Origin: Desulfurococcales archaeon
Lineage (GTDB): Archaea > Thermoproteota > Thermoprotei_A > Sulfolobales > NBVN01
Direction of reading: 5' to 3'
NCBI GenBank assembly: GCA_021158735.1
Contig: JAGGUC010000144.1
Span: forward strand, 1-9,020
Length of the DNA stretch: 9,020 nt
Part shown: positions 6,355 to 9,020 of the stretch, in pieces
Numbering within the stretch: the first letter of the stretch is position 1
Layout of the letters: each line of letters starts with the position of its first letter
Position numbers and translations under genes: made by a program
Notes under the pieces: generated by a model
The model's database searches: none
What the model saw: the letters and a program-made list of their open reading frames with translations, nothing else
Told to the model about the DNA's origin: nothing

Positions 6355-7516
6355 TCACCTATGAAGAGCCTTCAGGATCTCCCTCAAGAGATTAACCACA
6401 TGTTTTGAGTATATTACAACTTCCCTATTCCCCACCTTAACTGAGGACGCCAAGTCGATGTCAATTCCTAATTTTAAGCTGAGCTTATGCATTACTGCCT
6501 TGAGCTCTCCGTAAACATTCGGTAAGATTCTGCTAGGGCATGATATGAATGCATAAGTGTAGCTGCCTTTCTTCCTTAATTTAATTTGCCTCAAAAGCAT
6601 GATCTCACCTTCAGTTAAGGATTCGGCAACCTTACTAATGGTACTTTCATTGATCTTTGTAATTTCCCTTTCTAGCTGCCTACTATTAAACCTGGTTCTC
6701 TTATTCATTAAGTTAAGTAGCTTTGATTTTTTATTTGAGGAAATTACCTGGTCTGCTAATTCATTAAGTATATTGCGTTTCCTGAGTGAGTATGTACTTA
6801 TCCTAAGCAGGTACTTCTTAGCATCATATTTTACATTATCGATCAGCTCTTTAATAATCCTAAACAGAATGTCCTCTTCATGAATGCTTACTCTTACAGA
6901 ATCCTTATCGATAGTCCCATCACCATCAATTACACCCGCCATGAACTGCACTAAGCAGTCCCTACAGGACCTAAGTGTATCAATTATATTTTCTATCTCA
7001 CTGCAGCATTCCCTCAACCTAATAATTTCCGCAGCAACACCTTCATCATGAACTAAAGCATTCACAACGCATGCTACCCTCTCAGAACGCATGTACCTCA
7101 TACACTTAGCTATATATAATAATGCACCTCCAAAACTATACAATACCGCGTTTAATGTATGAGGCTTTGTAGTTGAGAAAATTATTTTCTGCCTTACCCA
7201 ATAGGGAACCATCACTAAGGGCAAGACCTAGCCTATACCAAAATGATTTACGACTACTTAAACGAACCTCTAGACTCCTCCCCTTCAATATTACACTAGT
7301 TAAGTCTTCAACTTCATTTGCCTCAGACAAACCTCGTAATACCTCATGTAGGTATCTAGTAATACTCTTTCTTTCATCTGCAGCTAAGGTGAGTTCAAGG
7401 AATTCCCTCTCACCTAGTTTTCGAACTTTAAAATATCCGCTTAATTTATGCCTACATAAAATTTCACTGCAATATCTAGAGCAGATTTCTAATATAACGT
7501 CACCCGCTAACTTCAT
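6355..7516 (-). pseudogene. LAGLIDADG homing endonuclease, frameshifted, antisense to the tRNA
   Basis: Two overlapping reading frames make one protein of roughly 380 residues. The first (7516 down to 7136) starts with an N-terminal region of about 90 residues, then motif 1, WYRLGLALSDGSL (residues 93-105). The second frame (from about 7190 down to 6355) continues with KIIFSTTKPHTLNAVL, then motif 2, LVQFMAGVIDGDGTI, and ends in a charged C-terminal domain. Both motifs keep their catalytic aspartate (SDG, DGDG). Removing one base from the T-run 7185-7188 (A-run on the coding strand) joins the frames. Such enzymes cut intron-free alleles and spread their intron. As a two-frame gene it is probably dead, unless the shift is a sequencing error or is bypassed. 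It lies wholly within the first tRNA gap, transcribed opposite to the tRNA. Confidence 0.82.
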
Positions 7517-7543
7517 GTAATGTCATTAATATTCATGCAGTAA

Positions 7544-7557
7544 TTCTTAATAAGCTC
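7544..7557 (-). promoter_or_regulatory. Possible promoter of the antisense endonuclease pseudogene
   Basis: Minus-strand reading gives GAGCTTATTAAGAA, a TATA-like box centred near 7550. A start about 26 nt downstream would be near 7524, 8 nt before the ATG at 7516. This would let the antisense endonuclease be expressed independently of the tRNA transcript. Weak, composition-based evidence. Confidence 0.3.
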
Positions 7558-7579
7558 TATTCAGGTCAGGGTAAAATAA

Positions 7580-7747
7580 AGAATATCAAGAGTGAAGAGA
7601 CTATACTTCAGTAAAGTAGGTTCTTCTAAGAAGATTGTTGACGCTTTGTGGGGAGGAACTAAAACTCTAAGGTAATGATCATTAAGGTATAACTCAGGTG
7701 TGGAATCACATTGCTACTACAGGAAGGTTGAAGTAGGTAATAGAAGG
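7580..7747 (+). other. Degraded ORF remnant in intervening sequence 1
   Basis: One plus-strand frame reads RISRVKRLYFSKVGSSKKIV, then DALWGGTKTLR, two stops (7673-7678), and SLRYNSGVESHCYYRKVEVG (continuing NRR) to a stop at about 7748-7750. The amino-acid composition looks protein-like and both segments share a frame, as if they were the end of a broken gene. I recognise no family. It could equally be chance open sequence. Apart from this and two TATA-like boxes I see nothing in 7517-7783. Confidence 0.2.
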
Positions 7748-7760
7748 TAAGCTTTATTAA
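7746..7760 (+). promoter_or_regulatory. TATA-like element upstream of tRNA-iMet piece 2
   Basis: GGTAAGCTTTATTAA, with a TATA-like CTTTATTAA at 7752-7760. A start about 26-27 nt downstream of the centre falls at 7782-7784. That is exactly where the complementary strand GGGACGG... of the first long helix begins (7784). If real, piece 2 would be transcribed on its own as a leader-exon-trailer RNA, as in split tRNA genes. It also contains a HindIII-like palindrome, AAGCTT, by chance. Confidence 0.45.
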
Positions 7761-7807
7761 CTATCTCACTAAAGCTGTTGAATGGGACGGTAGCCCCGAT
7801 CCGCGAA

Positions 7808-7836
7808 GCTCATAACCCCGAGGTCGGTGGTTCAAA
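7808..7836 (+). tRNA. Initiator tRNA-Met(CAU), piece 2 (positions 31-59)
   Basis: 29 nt: G31; anticodon loop CUCAUAA (anticodon CAU at 7811-7813); anticodon 3' strand CCCCG; variable loop AGGUC; T-stem GGUGG; T-loop UUCAAA (54-59). With piece 1 it completes the stem CGGGG/CCCCG. The pairs 29-41, 30-40 and 31-39 are all G-C, the hallmark of initiator tRNAs. Both sides carry long complementary arms: 7784-7801 upstream pairs with piece 1's tail, and 7838-7850 downstream pairs with piece 3's leader. Splice bulges are AA|G (7806-7808) at its 5' end and AA|A (7835-7837) at its 3' end. A37 is in the right context for t6A modification, whose Pcc1 factor is also encoded here. Confidence 0.93.
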
Positions 7837-7882
7837 ACGGGACGGCCACCCCGCTCTACTATCTCTATTCTGTGTTAATACT

Positions 7883-8493
7883 ATGCAGATGGGATTATGC
7901 TCAGGGCGGGAAGCAAGAATTCACGCCCATATATGCGGTGATGGTCACTTATATGTTGAGGAAGGCGAAAGAGGGAAGCGATATATAGTTGAGTACACAA
8001 ACACACGTACTGAACTAGTTAATGAATTTATTTGTGATGCTGTGAGCGGGTATAAGATATCTCCAACAGTTATTAGACATAAAGGTACGTTTATAGCCCG
8101 TTTTTAAATCAAAATACGCATTTAATAGGCTAAAACAGTTAGGGGCTGGTAAATCTAGAGAATGGCGAGCTCCACTGCAGATATTCTATGCAGAAGATTA
8201 TAAGACAACTGTTTCACTTAATAAGAAACTGGTTAAGAGCCTTCTTCGATGATGAAGCTTACATTGACGTAAGTACTAGAAGAATATCGGTGACATCAGT
8301 AAACTACTATGGAATTTTAGACGTTAAAGATATGCTTAATTATCTCAATATAGATTGCAAGGTATATGCGATCATGAAGGGTTACGCATATAGACTAGTA
8401 GTTAGTGGCAAGGCAAACATTTCTAAATTTGTTAGTAATATCGTACTACTTCACCCATTAAAGATGTCCCGTCTAAAGCAGATACTTTCATGA
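7883..8493 (+). pseudogene. LAGLIDADG homing endonuclease (I-DmoI-like size), two frameshifts
   Basis: Three frames in succession make one protein of about 200 residues. Frame 1 (7883-8104): MQMGLCSGREARIHAHICGD, then GHLYVEE and RYIVEYTNTRTELV; motif 1 is the ICGDG region. Frame 2 (about 8103-8228): KSKYAFNRLKQLGAGKSREW, then RAPLQIFYAED. Frame 3 (about 8229-8493): WLRAFFDDEAYIDVSTRRIS (motif 2), then VKDMLNYLNIDCKVY and a C-terminal FVSNIVLLHPLK. Removing one T from the T5 run 8101-8105 and one A from the A3 run 8226-8228 restores continuity. Both catalytic acidic positions persist (GDG; FFDDEA). The size and two-motif layout resemble endonucleases of archaeal rRNA introns. The gene fills intervening sequence 2 in the sense orientation. 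It is probably inactivated. Confidence 0.85.
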
Positions 8494-8501
8494 ATATGAA
8501 C

Positions 8502-8516
8502 GTAAAAGTTTAAAAG
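8502..8516 (+). promoter_or_regulatory. Strong BRE/TATA promoter-like element upstream of tRNA-iMet piece 3
   Basis: GTAAAAGTTTAAAAG begins 9 nt after the endonuclease pseudogene stop. It is close to an ideal archaeal stable-RNA promoter (A-rich BRE, then a TTTAAAA box centred near 8512). Predicted transcription start is about 8538, some 12 nt before the complementary leader (8550) and 31 nt before piece 3. There is no coding gene between it and exon 3, so its only evident purpose is to transcribe piece 3 (or the downstream gene at 8759 from afar). Confidence 0.6.
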
Positions 8517-8568
8517 GAAAATAAGCCCCTTTAATGATGGAACTGTAGAGGTGGCCGTCCCGGGAAAG

Positions 8569-8585
8569 TCCACCCCCCGCTACCA
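8569..8585 (+). tRNA. Initiator tRNA-Met(CAU), piece 3 (positions 60-76, CCA encoded)
   Basis: U60; T-stem CCACC; acceptor 3' strand CCCCGCU; discriminator A; CCA. It pairs with the T-stem GGUGG of piece 2 (7826-7830) and the acceptor AGCGGGG of piece 1 (6225-6231) without mismatch, including U72 opposite A1. Preceded by a leader (8550-8562) complementary to the tail of piece 2 and by a strong promoter-like element. The encoded CCA means the mature 3' end needs only trimming. Only 14 nt plus CCA belong to the tRNA, which is very short for a separate transcript but comparable to the shortest fragments known in tri-split tRNAs. Confidence 0.93.
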
Positions 8586-8588
8586 TGG

Positions 8589-8665
8589 GGTGGGCCCCCC
8601 ACCACTTTGTTGTGGTTTATTGGGTTTTTGGTGATGGTTTTGTTGGTTTTGGTTTTCGGTGGGGT
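8589..8665 (+). terminator. Hairpins and T-rich tract after the tRNA 3' end
   Basis: GGTGGG (8589-8594), CCC loop, CCCACC (8598-8603) makes a 6-bp GC-rich hairpin. An overlapping alternative is ACCAC (8601-8605) with GTGGT (8612-8616). These are followed by repeated T-runs (8617-8619, 8625-8629, 8638-8641, 8647-8650, 8653-8656) in an almost purely G/T stretch. Archaeal termination depends mainly on T-rich tracts, so this is a likely terminator for the tRNA. The rest of the gap to 8758 holds no gene I can support. Confidence 0.5.
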
Positions 8666-8719
8666 AGTTACTTGCTAATTGATTGACTTTGGTGATGCTA
8701 TGTGGTATTGGGGGTTCTG

Positions 8720-8729
8720 TTTTAATATG
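8720..8729 (+). promoter_or_regulatory. Possible promoter of the endonuclease IV-like gene
   Basis: TTTTAATATG, centred near 8725, would start transcription near 8751, 8 nt before the ATG at 8759. It is a TATA-like core without a clear BRE. Inferred from spacing. Confidence 0.35.
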
Positions 8730-8758
8730 TTGCTTGCACATAGGTCTTTGGGGTCTTC

Positions 8759-9020
8759 ATGCTTAAGAAGCCCGCGAAGCTATTTGTGGGTACTGCTGGG
8801 ATTCCTCACTCGACGCCTAAGAAGTCTACGCCTGACGGTGTTAGAAGGGTTGCTGAGTTAGGTCTTGACGCTATGGAGATTGAGTTTGTTCGTGGTGTGA
8901 GGATGAAGGCTGAGCTGGCTAGTAAGACTAGGGAGGTGGCGATAGACAGTGGTGTTGTGCTTACTGTTCATGCTCCTTACTTTATTAACCTTCTGTCTGA
9001 TGATCCAGCCAAGGTTAGCG
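8759..9020 (+). CDS. Endonuclease IV-like AP endonuclease (TIM barrel), N-terminal part
   Basis: 87 codons are visible before the window ends. The start MLKKPAKLFVGTAGIPHSTP continues with TPDGVRRVAELGLDAMEIEF and VVLTVHAPYFINL. The 'GTAGIP', 'GLDAMEIEFVRGVRM' and 'HAPY.INL' segments are those of archaeal endonuclease IV/xylose-isomerase-like TIM-barrel proteins. H71 in HAPY matches the first zinc-ligand histidine of Nfo. These enzymes cut DNA 5' of abasic sites in base-excision repair, though some archaeal relatives are only assigned by fold. ATG 8759 is chosen because the family motif starts about 10 residues in and GGGGTC lies just upstream. The C-terminal metal ligands are outside the window. 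Confidence 0.8.
   Translation, partial: MLKKPAKLFVGTAGIPHSTPKKSTPDGVRRVAELGLDAMEIEFVRGVRMKAELASKTREVAIDSGVVLTVHAPYFINLLSDDPAKVS

Larger units (their letters stand above)
6256..7807 (+). other. Intervening sequence 1 of tRNA-iMet (position 30/31), 1552 nt
   Basis: Separates tRNA pieces 1 and 2. Its ends form a long helix: GGGGCTACCGTCCC (6261-6274) is the exact reverse complement of 7784-7797 (14 bp). The helix is extended towards the splice site by C6260-G7798, A6258-U7800 and G6257-C7801, with one C-A mismatch. Next comes the CGCG central helix. The cut points predicted by the rule 'between the second and third bulge base' are 6255/6256 and 7807/7808. The interior holds an antisense LAGLIDADG pseudogene (6355-7516) and about 230 nt of degraded sequence. 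It is far longer than ordinary archaeal tRNA introns (tens of nt). It could be one giant intron, or the space between independently transcribed tRNA pieces. Confidence 0.8.
7837..8568 (+). other. Intervening sequence 2 of tRNA-iMet (position 59/60), 732 nt
   Basis: Separates pieces 2 and 3 within the T-loop. The ends pair over 13 bp: C7838 plus GGGACGGCCACC (7839-7850) with 8550-8562. The outer helix is the T-stem itself (GGUGG 7826-7830 with CCACC 8570-8574). The central helix is UUC 7831-7833 with GAA 8564-8566, followed by an A-G opposition. Bulges are AA|A (7835-7837) and AG|U (8567-8569), giving cuts exactly at 59/60. Position 59/60 is a known site for non-canonical archaeal tRNA introns. 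The interior carries a sense-strand LAGLIDADG pseudogene (7883-8493). The length is extreme for an archaeal tRNA intron, but it resembles endonuclease-bearing archaeal rRNA introns. Confidence 0.82.

Noticed and set aside
7778..7882. Start of the sense endonuclease reading frame at 7778.
   Set aside because: That open stretch is the tRNA exon 2 with its arms. The protein-like sequence begins at ATG 7883.
6256..8568. Group I or group II introns as the cause of the tRNA gaps.
   Set aside because: No catalytic-core-like pairings or reverse transcriptase are seen. Both junctions instead carry archaeal bulge-helix-bulge geometry processed by the tRNA splicing endonuclease.
6212..8604. A tRNA with acceptor GGGGGGC (6212-6218) and GCCCCCC-ACCA (8594-8604).
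   Set aside because: The pairing is perfect and followed by ACCA, but the bases after 6218 do not form a D-arm in register. The frame starting at 6225 gives every conserved tRNA position and a second, correct CCA at 8583-8585.
8679..8861. A 60-codon plus-strand frame overlapping the endonuclease IV-like gene.
   Set aside because: The family motifs (GTAGIP, HAPYFINL) lie in another frame starting at 8759. This one has no recognisable content.
1..9020. CRISPR arrays or insertion sequences.
   Set aside because: No regularly spaced repeats, no transposase and no terminal inverted repeats with target duplications could be found by eye.

Overview
The window looks like a hyperthermophilic or thermophilic crenarchaeal (Thermoprotei) chromosome. 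The evidence is an archaeal exosome/SBDS/proteasome gene cluster, an eL43-type zinc ribosomal protein, the KEOPS subunit Pcc1, TATA/BRE-type promoters, GTG and TTG starts, and an archaeal initiator tRNA built with bulge-helix-bulge (BHB) splice sites. I cannot assign an order or genus from the sequence alone.

Left part (1-5081, all on the minus strand, so transcribed right to left). From 5081 downwards the genes are psmA (proteasome alpha), sdo1/SBDS, rrp4, rrp41, rrp42, rpl37ae, a Brix/Imp4-like protein, pcc1 and the start of prefoldin beta. Genes from psmA to rrp42 abut or overlap, and several use RBSs lying inside the preceding gene. This is the conserved archaeal cluster coupling RNA decay (exosome), ribosome maturation, proteolysis and protein folding. 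Likely internal promoters precede rpl37ae and prefoldin beta. A short divergent promoter region (about 5082-5160) separates psmA from a plus-strand DUF1152-family gene (to 6183).

Right part (6184-8758) is the remarkable region. An initiator tRNA-Met(CAU) is present in three collinear pieces: exon 1 at 6225-6255 (positions 1-30), exon 2 at 7808-7836 (positions 31-59), exon 3 at 8569-8585 (positions 60-76, CCA encoded). Joined, they give a 77-nt cloverleaf with A1-U72, three G-C pairs at the base of the anticodon loop and T-loop UUCAAAU. At each junction a BHB-like motif predicts exactly these splice points: GG|A with AA|G, and AA|A with AG|U. Each is closed by a long perfect helix between distant segments (14 bp between 6261-6274 and 7784-7797; 13 bp between 7838-7850 and 8550-8562). 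The gaps are 1552 and 732 nt. Each contains a decayed LAGLIDADG homing-endonuclease gene, the first antisense and the second sense to the tRNA, together carrying three apparent single-base frameshifts. Each tRNA piece also has a TATA-like element at a suitable distance upstream. The locus is therefore either a tRNA gene with two giant endonuclease-bearing introns, or a tri-split tRNA assembled in trans, or an intermediate between the two. It would be direct evidence for how mobile introns could give rise to split tRNAs.

Far right (8759-9020) begins a plus-strand endonuclease IV-like AP endonuclease/TIM-barrel gene that runs off the window.
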